From positions 3,098,506-3,162,505 of the forward strand of contig LM994670.1 in assembly GCA_000753455.2 (NCBI GenBank): a stretch of 64,000 nt of DNA. The letters run 5' to 3'. The notes below the pieces were generated by a model that saw only the letters and a list, made by a program, of their open reading frames with translations, did no database searches and was not told the DNA's origin. The position numbers and the translations under genes were made by a program. The stretch is from Clostridium jeddahitimonense (GTDB lineage Bacteria > Bacillota > Clostridia > Clostridiales > Clostridiaceae). Positions 38,061 to 47,590 of this stretch are shown one piece after another (positions within the stretch are counted from its first letter, which is position 1; each line of letters begins with the position of its first letter).

Positions 38061-40451
38061 TTATCCCATTACTACTTTTACATTATAGGTTCTTCCATCT
38101 TCTCCTATATTAATTTTATCTACTTTTATTCCATCTACGGATATCTCTTTAATGCCTTTCATAACATGACTTGGATTTTCTACTTCTATTTTATAAGTTG
38201 CTCCCCTCCACTTTCTTTGAGCTTTAAATCCATTCCATTCTCCTGGAATACAAGGATCAATAATTAACTCATCAAATTGAGGTCTAATTCCTAACATATA
38301 TCTAGTAGCTGAAAAATATGCCCATCCTCCAGTACCTGTCATAAATGGATGTCTAGCTCTTCCGAAAGCTGTATGAGCTTTTCCCATAATAAATTGACAG
38401 TATGAATATGGCTCAGCCTCTCTTATTTCTATCATATCATTTTGATAATATGGGCAAAGGGCATTGTAAAATTCCATAGCTCTATCACCACGTCCTAATT
38501 TACATTCTGCTGCCCATGCCCAAGGGTTTGGATGACTAAATATTGATGCATTTTCCTTAAGTCCTGGATATACCCTAGTTACAAATCCTATATCTTCATT
38601 TGGCTTTGTATATGCTGGTGAATTTAACATAATTCCATAAGGGGTAAATAAGTATTTATATACTGAATCCATAGCCTTAATTCCTTTATCTTTAGGTGCT
38701 GCTCCAGATAAAACTGCCCATGAGTTTGATTCTAGGTGAATTTTGCCTTCTTCATCTTCCATAGTTCCAATCTTAGAACCATTTTTAGTTATACCTCGAA
38801 TATACCATTCTTGGTCCCAAAGCACTTCATCACAAACATTCTTTACCTTTTGTAACATAGCTTCATATTTCTCTATGTCTTCTCTTCTATCTTTAAGTAT
38901 TGCTATCTCTAAAAAATTATTTATTGCATGGTAATGTAAGAAAGATACTAATGCACTTTCTCCACCACCTAAGTTTAAACAGTCATTCCAATCTGCACGC
39001 AGTCCCTTACAAACCCCTGTTGCTCCTACTTGCTCTGCTGAAAAGTCTAATATCTTTGCCATATGCTCATAAACAGTCCCCTTGCCTCCATCAGCATATG
39101 TTAATTCCTCATCTAAAAATTCTACTTCTCCTGTTTCCTTTATATACTCAACGATTGTTGGTATAAGCCATAATGCATCATCTGAACAAGTATCCTCTAA
39201 ACCATGTATCATATCTGAAACCTTTGGTGTAGGTACTACTGTTGGTGACTTAAATGGTTTTACATCTGTGTCTGGATCAAACCATTCCGGTTGGAATAAA
39301 TGTAATCCATATCCTTTTGATACAAGACCTCTTAAAAGCTCTACAATTCTTTGTTTACACTTTTCTGGATTTGAATGCGGTACTGTCATAGCATCTTGCG
39401 AAGTATCTCTATATCCAAGGCCTGTTCTTCCACCTACTTCAATAAATGAAGCAAATCTTGAAAACATAACATTAATTTCAGCTTGATATAGAGTCCATGT
39501 ATTTATCAAAGTATTCATACCTTCATTAGGGGTATCTATTTGAAGTGCTTCAAACTTTTCACTCCAAAAATCACTTAAAGCTTGGTATGCTTTATCAACA
39601 TTTTCTAATTTACTATACTTCTCACGAATTCCTTTTCCAACTTCTCTTTTTCCTTCTCCAAGCATAAATACTATTCTAATCTCTTCTCCTGGGGCTAAAG
39701 TAATCCTCTTATGAAGAGCTCCACAGTGATTGTTCCCCTTTTCGAAACTTCCACTACATACTCCTTTTTCAACTGCTATAGGATTATCCTCTGTTCTGTA
39801 TGAACCGATAAATTTATCTCTTAAGCAATCAAAGCTATCTGCTTCAAAATTAGCTGTAAAGTATTGATACCCAAACTCTTCATAAAATAAGTCATTTTCT
39901 ATGATTCCATCTTCATATGATGAACCTGATGCATACATACTCATTTGGAAGTTTTTATTATCCATTTCTATATGATGGAATGAAAATTCTAGGTAAGAAA
40001 ATACGCTAAGATTTCTTTCTTTATCTGAGTTATTCTTAATCTTTACATCCCATAATTCTACTGGATCATCTATAGGAATACTTAGTTTTTGCTCAGCATG
40101 AATTCCTTTATAGTCACACTCATAAACTGTATAAGACATACCATGACGGCATTTATATTTTGCTTCATCAAAAGATTTACCTACTGGTTGCCAAGAAGCA
40201 CTCCAATAATCCCCATCTTCATCATCTCTTATATAAACATAATGTCCCGGTCTATCCATAGGAACTGCATTTGGTCTAAATCTTGTTACTCTGTGATATT
40301 CAGGAGATTTATAAAAAGTATATCCTCCTGCTGTATGATTAATAACCGTACACATATCACGTACTCCAAGATAGTTTGTCCATGAAGTTGGTATATCTAA
40401 CTTATCTATTACATATTCCCTATTCTCATTATCAAAGTATCCGTATCTCAT
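38061..40451 (-). CDS. chbP: GH94 phosphorylase, probably N,N'-diacetylchitobiose phosphorylase
   Basis: 796 residues, the length of Vibrio chitobiose phosphorylase (about 801). The N-terminus MRYGYFDNENREYV and the segment RDTSQDAMTVPHSNP, continued by KGYGLHLFQPEWFDP, match that enzyme better than clostridial cellobiose phosphorylase. The catalytic acid is Asp490 in RADWNDCLN, at the place of Vibrio Asp492. It splits the imported disaccharide with phosphate into a sugar-1-phosphate and a free sugar. It heads the operon with the phosphohexomutase. A cre site overlaps its promoter. The naming rests on remembered sequence similarity; cellobiose remains possible. Confidence 0.8.
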   Translation of the reverse strand: MRYGYFDNENREYVIDKLDIPTSWTNYLGVRDMCTVINHTAGGYTFYKSPEYHRVTRFRPNAVPMDRPGHYVYIRDDEDGDYWSASWQPVGKSFDEAKYKCRHGMSYTVYECDYKGIHAEQKLSIPIDDPVELWDVKIKNNSDKERNLSVFSYLEFSFHHIEMDNKNFQMSMYASGSSYEDGIIENDLFYEEFGYQYFTANFEADSFDCLRDKFIGSYRTEDNPIAVEKGVCSGSFEKGNNHCGALHKRITLAPGEEIRIVFMLGEGKREVGKGIREKYSKLENVDKAYQALSDFWSEKFEALQIDTPNEGMNTLINTWTLYQAEINVMFSRFASFIEVGGRTGLGYRDTSQDAMTVPHSNPEKCKQRIVELLRGLVSKGYGLHLFQPEWFDPDTDVKPFKSPTVVPTPKVSDMIHGLEDTCSDDALWLIPTIVEYIKETGEVEFLDEELTYADGGKGTVYEHMAKILDFSAEQVGATGVCKGLRADWNDCLNLGGGESALVSFLHYHAINNFLEIAILKDRREDIEKYEAMLQKVKNVCDEVLWDQEWYIRGITKNGSKIGTMEDEEGKIHLESNSWAVLSGAAPKDKGIKAMDSVYKYLFTPYGIMLNSPAYTKPNEDIGFVTRVYPGLKENASIFSHPNPWAWAAECKLGRGDRAMEFYNALCPYYQNDMIEIREAEPYSYCQFIMGKAHTAFGRARHPFMTGTGGWAYFSATRYMLGIRPQFDELIIDPCIPGEWNGFKAQRKWRGATYKIEVENPSHVMKGIKEISVDGIKVDKINIGEDGRTYNVKVVMG

Positions 40452-40480
40452 TATCCCTTCCCCCTCTAATAACTTTTATA

Positions 40481-40517
40481 TCCACCTTATAAACTATTAT
40501 AGTTTTTAACGTTTACA
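40481..40517 (-). promoter_or_regulatory. Promoter with CcpA cre site before the phosphorylase gene
   Basis: A minus-strand TATAAT lies at about 40495-40500, close before the start. Immediately upstream, 40504-40517 reads TGTAAACGTTAAAA, matching 13 of 14 positions of the cre consensus TGWAARCGYTWNCW. CcpA bound there should repress the operon when glucose is plentiful. Confidence 0.65.
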
Positions 40518-40636
40518 ATTTTAATTGTTAATTATGGGACTTTTTGATTATTATTGTCCTCATCAAATTTAGGAATATCATCAAAGGAATCAAGAGTCCT
40601 ATTTTACATTTACATAGAATTTAACTGCAAAGAAAA

Positions 40637-40667
40637 AAAGCATCTATTCTCGTAGGAATAGTGCTTT
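40637..40667 (-). terminator. Terminator of the lipase-like gene
   Basis: AAAGCATCTATTC pairs with GAATAGTGCTTT (40637-40649, 40656-40667; one bulge). The minus-strand tail is TTTTCTTTG. Confidence 0.75.
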
Positions 40668-40685
40668 AATATCTAAAATATAAAT

Positions 40686-41639
40686 TTATCTAACAGATTC
40701 ATAATTATTTTTGTAACTACCTATCTTATCAAATAACCAATTTGATACATCATTCATTACTTCAACTTTATTATCTTCATTTAATATCTCATGTCTTTTA
40801 TCTTTATAAAGCTTATAGTTAACATCTTTAATTCCAGTTGATTTTAGCTTATTATATAAATTTACTATCCCCTTACCAAAGAATCCTACAGGGTCCATAT
40901 CTCCAGCTAAAATGTATATTGGTAAATCTTTAGGTATGGAATTAAAGTTTTCCTCCTTATGAATTGCTTTTAATCCTCTTAAAAGATCATAATAAAATGA
41001 TGCTGAGCATACAAAACCACAATATTCATTATCAATATATTTATCAACCTCTTCTTCTACACTGCATAACCAGTCATATGGAGTTCTATTAGGTTTAAAC
41101 TTTCTATTAAAATCACCAAAAGATAACTTGTCCATCACTTTACTTGTATGCTTTCTTCCAAATAACTTTATTTCTATATTTGATAGTACTATTCCTAGTG
41201 GTGCTAATTTAGTTGGTTCACCATTGCTTCCTGAAAGAATTACACCATCTATTTCATTTCCATGCAACTCTATAAATCTTTGGCTAATAAAAGACCCCAT
41301 ACTATGTCCAAATAAATAAATAGGTAATCCCTTGTTCTCTTCTTTAACAGCATTAATTATCTCATATAAATCCCTAACTAACCAATCAAACCCTTCATTA
41401 TCGGCTATATATCCACGTTCGTCTTTAGTTTTTGCAGTTAACCCATGCCCCCTATGATCATGCCCATACACAATAAACCCTTCGTTATTTAAATGGTTTG
41501 CAAATTCATCATATCTTAAAACATTCTCCGTCATTCCATGTGAAATTTGTACTATCCCTTTAATCTCCCCACTTGGAATCCACTTATACACATTTAATTC
41601 TACACCATCACTATCTTTAAATCTAAAATTTTCTCTCAT
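40686..41639 (-). CDS. Alpha/beta hydrolase, monoacylglycerol-lipase type
   Basis: 317 residues of the Hydrolase_4 / serine aminopeptidase S33 fold. HGMTENVLRY is the oxyanion region, GHSMGSF holds the nucleophile Ser near residue 114, and the DMDPVG and KDKRHEI segments supply the Asp and His. No signal peptide. It should act on monoacylglycerols or lysophospholipids in the cytoplasm. It stands alone with its own terminator. The GHDHRGHG motif is typical of this group. Confidence 0.85.
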   Translation of the reverse strand: MRENFRFKDSDGVELNVYKWIPSGEIKGIVQISHGMTENVLRYDEFANHLNNEGFIVYGHDHRGHGLTAKTKDERGYIADNEGFDWLVRDLYEIINAVKEENKGLPIYLFGHSMGSFISQRFIELHGNEIDGVILSGSNGEPTKLAPLGIVLSNIEIKLFGRKHTSKVMDKLSFGDFNRKFKPNRTPYDWLCSVEEEVDKYIDNEYCGFVCSASFYYDLLRGLKAIHKEENFNSIPKDLPIYILAGDMDPVGFFGKGIVNLYNKLKSTGIKDVNYKLYKDKRHEILNEDNKVEVMNDVSNWLFDKIGSYKNNYESVR

Positions 41640-41807
41640 TTCACACCTCTAAAACTGTAAGATTAGTTTATTAGAATTATTATATCAAATTTAAACTTTA
41701 ATTTAATTCTTGATATTAAATTTTACACATTATTAATTATTTTTATTTATCTATAAATAGCACAGTATAATTTTTATCAATGAACGGTATTTCTTTAATA
41801 TACGATT

Positions 41808-41836
41808 AAGGACTTGTCATTTTCAGACAAGTCCTT
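41808..41836 (-). terminator. Terminator of the membrane-anchored hydrolase
   Basis: A perfect 11-bp stem AAGGACTTGTC / GACAAGTCCTT (41808-41818, 41826-41836). It lies 30 bases beyond the stop. Confidence 0.85.
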
Positions 41837-41865
41837 ATATCTTAAACTATTTATTATACATATAA

Positions 41866-42843
41866 TTATTTAACATATTTACTTAAGAAACTAAATACTT
41901 TCTCGTAATAAGTTTCTGGATCAACATCCGGTGCTGCACCATGACCTGCTCCATCGATTACTAGCATGTCCTTTTCACAAGTAGCTGCTTCATATAATCT
42001 ATAAATCATTTCAGTTGGTACATATGTATCATTTCCTCCATGCGTAAATAACATTGGAGTAACTGACTTTTTAACTTGTTCTAAAGCTGAAGCTTCACTA
42101 ATATCATATTTAGCTCTTATTTGTGTAACAGCCTTAGCCGCATTTAATATTGGGAATGATGGAAGTTCAAATCTTTCATATAATTGTGCTTCAAACATCT
42201 CCCAAACAGACGTATATCCACAATCTTCTACAATAGCTTTAACGTTAGTTGGTAGCTCTTCGCCTGATACCATCATAACTGTAGCTCCACCCATAGACTC
42301 ACCGTATAATACCACTTGAGAGTTAGTATCACGCTCTACTACGTAATCTATCCATTTTAACATATCTTTTCTATCTAACCATCCCATACCTATAAACTTA
42401 CCTTCACTATTTCCATGAGCTCTCATATCTGGAGTTAAAACATTATATCCCTGATTATAGAAATTTAAAGCTATTGGCTGAATATCTTCATGACTTGAAG
42501 TATATCCATGAGCTATTATTACCCACTTATCAGTCCTTTTTTCTTGAAAATAAATCTTTCCCCAAAGCTTTAAACCATCTTCTGATTCTATAGTTGCTTC
42601 TTCAGTTTTTACATCATCCAACCACTTGTCCACTTCTTCTCTAGATTTTTCTTTATTAGCTACTTCAGCCATAGTTTCTACTGATTCAGGTGCATTTGGA
42701 TCTACGTTTGCTGCAGTTACTATTCCTTCTTGTCTAAGTAGAGCATATTCAAAGAAATAATTACCTACAAAACCTAGTGCCCCCACTATTAGTACTATTA
42801 TTAATGCAATAATTGATATCACTATCTTTTTTTTCTTACTCAT
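41866..42843 (-). CDS. Membrane-anchored alpha/beta hydrolase
   Basis: 325 residues. A lysine-rich start and a hydrophobic segment at about 6-28 form an uncleaved N-terminal anchor. The hydrolase domain follows, with HGYTSSHED (oxyanion region), GESMGGAT (nucleophile Ser), and HGGNDTYVP and GAGHGAAP giving Asp and His. It resembles the YqkD/BAAT-type dienelactone-like hydrolases that face the outside. The substrate is unknown. It stands as a single gene between terminators. Confidence 0.85.
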   Translation of the reverse strand: MSKKKKIVISIIALIIVLIVGALGFVGNYFFEYALLRQEGIVTAANVDPNAPESVETMAEVANKEKSREEVDKWLDDVKTEEATIESEDGLKLWGKIYFQEKRTDKWVIIAHGYTSSHEDIQPIALNFYNQGYNVLTPDMRAHGNSEGKFIGMGWLDRKDMLKWIDYVVERDTNSQVVLYGESMGGATVMMVSGEELPTNVKAIVEDCGYTSVWEMFEAQLYERFELPSFPILNAAKAVTQIRAKYDISEASALEQVKKSVTPMLFTHGGNDTYVPTEMIYRLYEAATCEKDMLVIDGAGHGAAPDVDPETYYEKVFSFLSKYVK

Positions 42844-42954
42844 ATAAGTCCTCCTAAAATGTATGTATTTTTACATACCATCTGCTATTATTTTAAAGAA
42901 AAATATTTTGATAGTCAATATATTTGATTGTATTAATTAATTCCACTAAAATTA

Positions 42955-42989
42955 AAGACCAGAAAGTTTTCTAAAAACTCTCTGGTCTT
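42955..42989 (-). terminator. Terminator of the O-acetyltransferase gene
   Basis: A 16-bp stem with one mismatch (42955-42970, 42974-42989) and a 3-nt loop lies 5 bases beyond the stop; the minus-strand tail is TAATTTTAG. Confidence 0.85.
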
Positions 42990-42994
42990 ACTAT

Positions 42995-43603
42995 TTAATA
43001 ATCATCAACATCAAATTCGTTATTTCTATAATAATACTTTCTATCTTCTTCCGTTATTTCTCTTATTACTCTACATGGATTTCCTACAGCTATAACATTG
43101 TCAGGTATGTCCTTTGTGACAACACTTCCAGATCCAATTACAACATTATTACCAATCTTAACTCCTGGATTTATTACAACGCTGCCTCCTACCCATACAT
43201 TATCACCAATAGTAACAGGAATTCCATATTCATATCCTGAATTTCTTGATTCAGGATGTATTGGATGTCCTGCCGTATAAATTGATACATTAGGAGCAAA
43301 CATAACATTTTTCCCAATTGTTACCTTTGCAACATCTAATATTACACAATTATAATTAGCAAAGAAATTATTCCCTACCTCTATATTTTTACCATAATCA
43401 CAACGGAAAGGTTGTTCTACACAAACATCTTCTCCTGTCTTTCCAAGTATATTTTTTATCATTTCTTTCATCTTTTTCTTATCATCTGGACGAGTTAAAT
43501 TATATTCATGTATCTTTAACTTATTTTCCATTCTCTCTTCTCTTAATCCATCTAACCATGCCTTGTATGGCAATCCAGCTAACATTCTTTCCTTCTGATT
43601 CAT
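42995..43603 (-). CDS. Sugar O-acetyltransferase (maltose/galactoside type)
   Basis: 202 residues, the length of Maa/LacA. The N-terminal Mac domain (MNQKERMLAGLPYKAW) is followed by a left-handed beta-helix of hexapeptide repeats. The catalytic His lies in YTAGHPIHPESR near residue 116, and the acetyl-CoA end reads GNPCRVIREI. It moves an acetyl group from acetyl-CoA to a sugar hydroxyl, often to detoxify sugars that cannot be used. It is a monocistronic gene near two sugar regulons. Confidence 0.9.
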   Translation of the reverse strand: MNQKERMLAGLPYKAWLDGLREERMENKLKIHEYNLTRPDDKKKMKEMIKNILGKTGEDVCVEQPFRCDYGKNIEVGNNFFANYNCVILDVAKVTIGKNVMFAPNVSIYTAGHPIHPESRNSGYEYGIPVTIGDNVWVGGSVVINPGVKIGNNVVIGSGSVVTKDIPDNVIAVGNPCRVIREITEEDRKYYYRNNEFDVDDY

Positions 43604-43758
43604 TCTATACTCCTTTTATCTAAACATCTTTTATCTAACTTAATAATATAATTACATAATAACCTTTATGTAATTAGTCTTACTAATATTAATTTTATTA
43701 TATATCATTCTCTATTATTTTCATAAAATGAAAGTATCCTTATTTTTTCCTAGAAATA

Positions 43759-43800
43759 AAATAAAGATAGAGAGAATTATATATCTCTCTATCTTTATTT
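43759..43800 (-). terminator. Terminator of the second sugar operon
   Basis: A perfect 17-bp stem (43759-43775, 43784-43800) with an 8-nt loop lies 7 bases beyond the ROK kinase stop. The A/T-rich arms make it work for transcripts from either side. Confidence 0.85.
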
Positions 43801-43806
43801 TGAGTA

Positions 43807-44685
43807 TTAAGGATTTATGAAATTATATGCTGCTCCTATTAGACCAGCATCATTTTCATGCTTACATTTCTCTAATTTACACTCTACAAAGTGCCACCAC
43901 GGAATTTCCTTTAATGCTATTTCAAGCTGATAAATTAAATCTTCCCTAGCACTAACTCCTCCACCGATTAAAATCTTTTCTGGATTTAATATTGATGAAA
44001 GATTAAATATCATTCTAGCTATATTTCCATACCATTCATGAATAATATTTTCTACATTTTCATTAGTTTCAGCTTCTTTGAAAATTTCATCGCCTAAAAC
44101 TTCAACAGTTTTATCAAGCTTTTTATATTCTTTATACATATCTATAAGAGCTGTTATTGAAGAATTTTGGCTAAGTATTTGATAACCTTCCTTATCTTTA
44201 GTCATCATATAACAGAACTCTCCACCTTTGAATTGCTTACCTCTTATAAGCTTATTATTTAAGTAAATCCCTCCACCTATTCCAGTTCCTATAGTTACAC
44301 ATATAAAATCTTCACATTCTGTAGCATTTCCGCTGAACTTTTCTGCTAAAGCAACACAATTAGCATCATTCTCAACTCTAACTTCTAAGTTAGTTCTAGA
44401 AGCTAATTCATCCTGTAGCTTATAATTTTCTATAAATCTTAAATGACTACATGCTATAGGTATTCCAGCTCTATTATTAATAAAGCCTGGCATACTAATT
44501 GATACTCCTAAAACATCACTATGATCATTATATAAATTTACTATTTCACATAGTTCATTAACAAAGTCTTCTGCTCCACTTTTTACTGTCGCTCTCTTAT
44601 CTTTACATAGAACTGTCCCAGCTTCATTTACAAGTCCATATTTTATAAAAGTCCCGCCTATATCGATTGAAATTACTTTTTTCAT
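43807..44685 (-). CDS. ROK-family sugar kinase, BglK-like
   Basis: 292 residues. ATP and sugar motifs are DIGGTFIKYG, VENDANCVALAE (catalytic Asp in the ENDAN motif) and VTIGTGIGGG. The CxCGxxGC zinc motif of glucokinase and NagK/Mlc proteins is absent; the segment reads FKGGEFCYMMT. That, and the tail NDAGLIGAAYNF, resemble beta-glucoside kinase BglK. It would phosphorylate an imported sugar or glycoside. It follows the GHL6 glycosidase by 15 bp and closes the ABC operon. Its substrate is set by that system and is not known. Confidence 0.85.
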   Translation of the reverse strand: MKKVISIDIGGTFIKYGLVNEAGTVLCKDKRATVKSGAEDFVNELCEIVNLYNDHSDVLGVSISMPGFINNRAGIPIACSHLRFIENYKLQDELASRTNLEVRVENDANCVALAEKFSGNATECEDFICVTIGTGIGGGIYLNNKLIRGKQFKGGEFCYMMTKDKEGYQILSQNSSITALIDMYKEYKKLDKTVEVLGDEIFKEAETNENVENIIHEWYGNIARMIFNLSSILNPEKILIGGGVSAREDLIYQLEIALKEIPWWHFVECKLEKCKHENDAGLIGAAYNFINP

Positions 44686-44700
44686 AACTCTTACTTCCCT

Positions 44701-46704
44701 TTAATAGTTTATCTCCACCATCTGATGACCATTTATCTTATCTACTGTAAACTCTAAAGTTCCATCTATAACACTAAACTTAACCTCTTCATTTTGTGGA
44801 ACTAATGTAACACTCTTAGGTAATTTGTCTAAATTCAACTTCATTTCTAAGTTATATAGAGGTATTACATCTTCGATTACATCTATCCTTTGACATCTTC
44901 TTTCTGGAATATAATGAAGTAGGTGAAGTACATATCTATTTTCATTTTCCTGCTCATTTAAAGTGCTTATTATAGTGCTAGGTCCATTATGATTAACTAA
45001 TCTATTTTCTAATAATGTATCTATAGCATTAATAAATAACTTCTTACACCAAACAGATCCATAGTTATGGTATTGAGAGAATATCTTATGAGCAAAGTAT
45101 ATTGAATTATCCCCCTTTATAATAGCTGGTCCATATATTTTCCCTGAGCTTGGTGCATGTTGATGAGAGCAAAAATGTTCTGGTGTTCTATTGAAATAAG
45201 GCTCTATTGAGTTACATAGTACCTCTCCACCTTCTTCTACAGAAACCTTCGATGAATCCTCATACATAACATATTCTGTATTATATAAATCTTTAGATAT
45301 TTTTCCTTCTGGTACTACAAATGTTGGAGTAAATTCTCCTTTACCTTCATATTTTACTTTTAAAGATGGTATATTAAATCTAGTTTTCTCTTCATTTAGT
45401 CCACCTTCATATACAGCTATTATTTTACCACCATCTTTGATAAATTTCTCTATTTTATTCTTGAAATCATCATTTACTATTACCCTTTCTTCTGGTAATA
45501 CTAACAATTTATATTTACTAAACTCCATAGAACTATCAATAATATCAAATTGAAGTGACGCTTCTTGTAACATTCTAGTTACTCCAGTTATTGAAGGTTT
45601 TAACCCAAATGGACTTTTTGAATTATAGTCTATAAATTCTTCTGGGGTAAATACTGCTATCTCACAAACTGCCTTTGCATCTTCACACCAAGGTTCTTTC
45701 TTTTCAACTTCACTATAAACTTTACCAATTAAATCATAGACTTCCTTAGATATCTTTCCATTAGGATCTAATTGATCTCCAATAGAGCATTTTGTATTTT
45801 GTGCTAGCATATGGAAGCATTCATATTGAAGTGCAGCTAAATTCTTAAATGAGTGGAAATCTCCCCAATAAGTGTGGAACTTTCCTGTCATACCCAAGCA
45901 ATCCTTCCCTAAATTTCTAGCATATCTAACAGTTGTAGGGAAATGCATGTATCCCCATCCTCCACTTGGCAATGACTCAATTTCAATATGACTATAATTA
46001 TCTATTCCACCTTTAAGTTGTGGACTTATATGTGAACCATTATAGAATATAGTTACACTTGGATTTATTTCATTAATAAATTCAGTCATTTCTTTCTTAA
46101 ATTCATTAAGCATCTTTTCAGAGAACTTTAATCTTTCTCCTCTTATTGTGTAGTCAATTCCCTGTTCTTCCATACTCTTTTTACAATTTTCACAAGCGCA
46201 AGGAACTACCATAACTATATCAAAAAATAATCCGTCACACTCTGGGAACATTTCTAATATTTCTCTTACATGATTCTTTAAAAATGTTCTATATTCATTA
46301 TTTACACATAAAAACTCATAAAACCCTGGTTTTCCACCCTCACCTTTTATTATGCTACCATCTATATCTTTAGAAACCCATTCTGGATGCTCATCATAAG
46401 TGAACTTGTCCCACTGAACTGGTAAGTATATTGGTGCTTTAATTCCTCTTTCATGACATGCTTCTATTTGTTCTTTTAACAAATTCTTATTAGCAAGATG
46501 CGGATGAATTCTTTCCTTATTAATCTTTGAATCATAATATAAATATCCATGATGACATCTAGCAAAGCAAGTTATAGAATTAACCCTAGCTTTTTCTAAT
46601 ATTTCTCCAAATTCTTCTTTATTAAAATCTTTACCTATACCTTCTATTAATGGACTTGTATGAAAATCTAAATGTATTTGCCTACTTCTTGTCTTATATC
46701 CCAT
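44701..46704 (-). CDS. GHL6-type putative glycoside hydrolase
   Basis: 667 residues, no signal peptide, so cytoplasmic. The N-terminal part (about 1-330) is a TIM-barrel-like domain matching hypothetical glycosyl hydrolase 6 (CFARCHHGYLYYD, then HERGIKAPIYLPV, CDGLFFDIVMV and a CACENC cysteine cluster). The middle (about 370-540) resembles the glutamine-amidotransferase-like trimerisation domain of GH42-type galactosidases. A small beta domain ends it. It is encoded with the sugar importer and the BglK-like kinase. It probably cleaves the imported oligosaccharide; Asp in FFDI is a candidate catalytic residue. The substrate is unknown. Confidence 0.65.
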   Translation of the reverse strand: MGYKTRSRQIHLDFHTSPLIEGIGKDFNKEEFGEILEKARVNSITCFARCHHGYLYYDSKINKERIHPHLANKNLLKEQIEACHERGIKAPIYLPVQWDKFTYDEHPEWVSKDIDGSIIKGEGGKPGFYEFLCVNNEYRTFLKNHVREILEMFPECDGLFFDIVMVVPCACENCKKSMEEQGIDYTIRGERLKFSEKMLNEFKKEMTEFINEINPSVTIFYNGSHISPQLKGGIDNYSHIEIESLPSGGWGYMHFPTTVRYARNLGKDCLGMTGKFHTYWGDFHSFKNLAALQYECFHMLAQNTKCSIGDQLDPNGKISKEVYDLIGKVYSEVEKKEPWCEDAKAVCEIAVFTPEEFIDYNSKSPFGLKPSITGVTRMLQEASLQFDIIDSSMEFSKYKLLVLPEERVIVNDDFKNKIEKFIKDGGKIIAVYEGGLNEEKTRFNIPSLKVKYEGKGEFTPTFVVPEGKISKDLYNTEYVMYEDSSKVSVEEGGEVLCNSIEPYFNRTPEHFCSHQHAPSSGKIYGPAIIKGDNSIYFAHKIFSQYHNYGSVWCKKLFINAIDTLLENRLVNHNGPSTIISTLNEQENENRYVLHLLHYIPERRCQRIDVIEDVIPLYNLEMKLNLDKLPKSVTLVPQNEEVKFSVIDGTLEFTVDKINGHQMVEINY

Positions 46705-46738
46705 AATAATTCTCCTCTAACCTTAATTTTATAATAAT

Positions 46739-47575
46739 TTATCCTTTAACAGCTCCTGCTGTAATACCTTTTTCAACATGCTTTTGACACAGAACATAAA
46801 TCACAATAATTGGTATTATAAACATACTTATAGCTGCGAATATTGCACCTTTATCTGATGAATATCTTCCATTTAAGCTCATAAGTGCTACTGAGATATT
46901 ATATTTTGACTTATCAGTTAAGAACATAAGAGCAAATATAAACTCATTATATACACCTAAGAATGTAAATATTGATACTGTAGCTGCTGCTGGCTTACTA
47001 AGTGGTAATAATATTCTAAATAACAATCTTAATCTTCCACAACCATCAATTGTAGCGGCTTCATCAATTTCTTTGCTTATGCCCTTCATGTACCCAGTCA
47101 TCATTATTACCGCAAACGGTAATTGGAACGTTGCATAAAGGAATATAAGTGGTATAAGTTTGTTCTTAAATCCATATCTATTTATAATATCTGCTATTGG
47201 AATTATTGTTGTATGCATTGGAATTGTTAACCCTATTACGAAATATGTCAAAACTAAATTTCTAAGTTTAAATCCTGTTCTTGTTATTACATAAGCAACT
47301 AATGTTGAAAGTAATACTACTAAAACAGTTGTTGATATAGATAAGAAAAATGAATTAAATATGGCAGTTGAAATATTCGCCTTCTCCATTGCAGTTTGAT
47401 AGTTAGTAAAATCTATACTATTAGGAAGTGAAAATGCATTACCATATATTTCGTTAGTGCTTTTAAATGATGATATTAATGTAAAAATCAATGGTGCAAT
47501 ACTTAAAATAGCCCATATTATCGCACATACGTACATAAGATACTTTATTATTTTATTTTCTTTATTATTTAGCAT
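46739..47575 (-). CDS. Carbohydrate ABC transporter permease, MalG type, second system
   Basis: 278 residues with six membrane segments. The EAA loop SKEIDEAATIDGCGRLRLL is near residue 180 and the protein ends EKGITAGAVKG as in this family. It works with the MalF-type permease just upstream and the lipoprotein at 48662-49969. No ATPase is encoded locally. The GHL6 and ROK genes follow in the same transcript. Confidence 0.9.
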   Translation of the reverse strand: MLNNKENKIIKYLMYVCAIIWAILSIAPLIFTLISSFKSTNEIYGNAFSLPNSIDFTNYQTAMEKANISTAIFNSFFLSISTTVLVVLLSTLVAYVITRTGFKLRNLVLTYFVIGLTIPMHTTIIPIADIINRYGFKNKLIPLIFLYATFQLPFAVIMMTGYMKGISKEIDEAATIDGCGRLRLLFRILLPLSKPAAATVSIFTFLGVYNEFIFALMFLTDKSKYNISVALMSLNGRYSSDKGAIFAAISMFIIPIIVIYVLCQKHVEKGITAGAVKG

Positions 47576-47590
47576 ATTCTGTTCCCCCCT

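Noticed and set aside
39082..39486. 134-residue plus-strand ORF inside the phosphorylase gene
   Set aside because: Shadow of a well conserved GH94 gene; the product matches no family and lacks a ribosome site.
40532..40603. Short acidic open frame on the minus strand before the phosphorylase gene (contains SFDDIPKFDED)
   Set aside because: It looks protein-like, but has no start codon, ribosome site or recognised family, and lies in the promoter region. It could be the 3' stub of a lost gene; too weak to call.
43807..44685. GlcNAc kinase or glucokinase of the ROK family
   Set aside because: The zinc-binding CxCGxxGC motif is missing; the sequence fits the BglK-like branch better, although the true substrate remains open.
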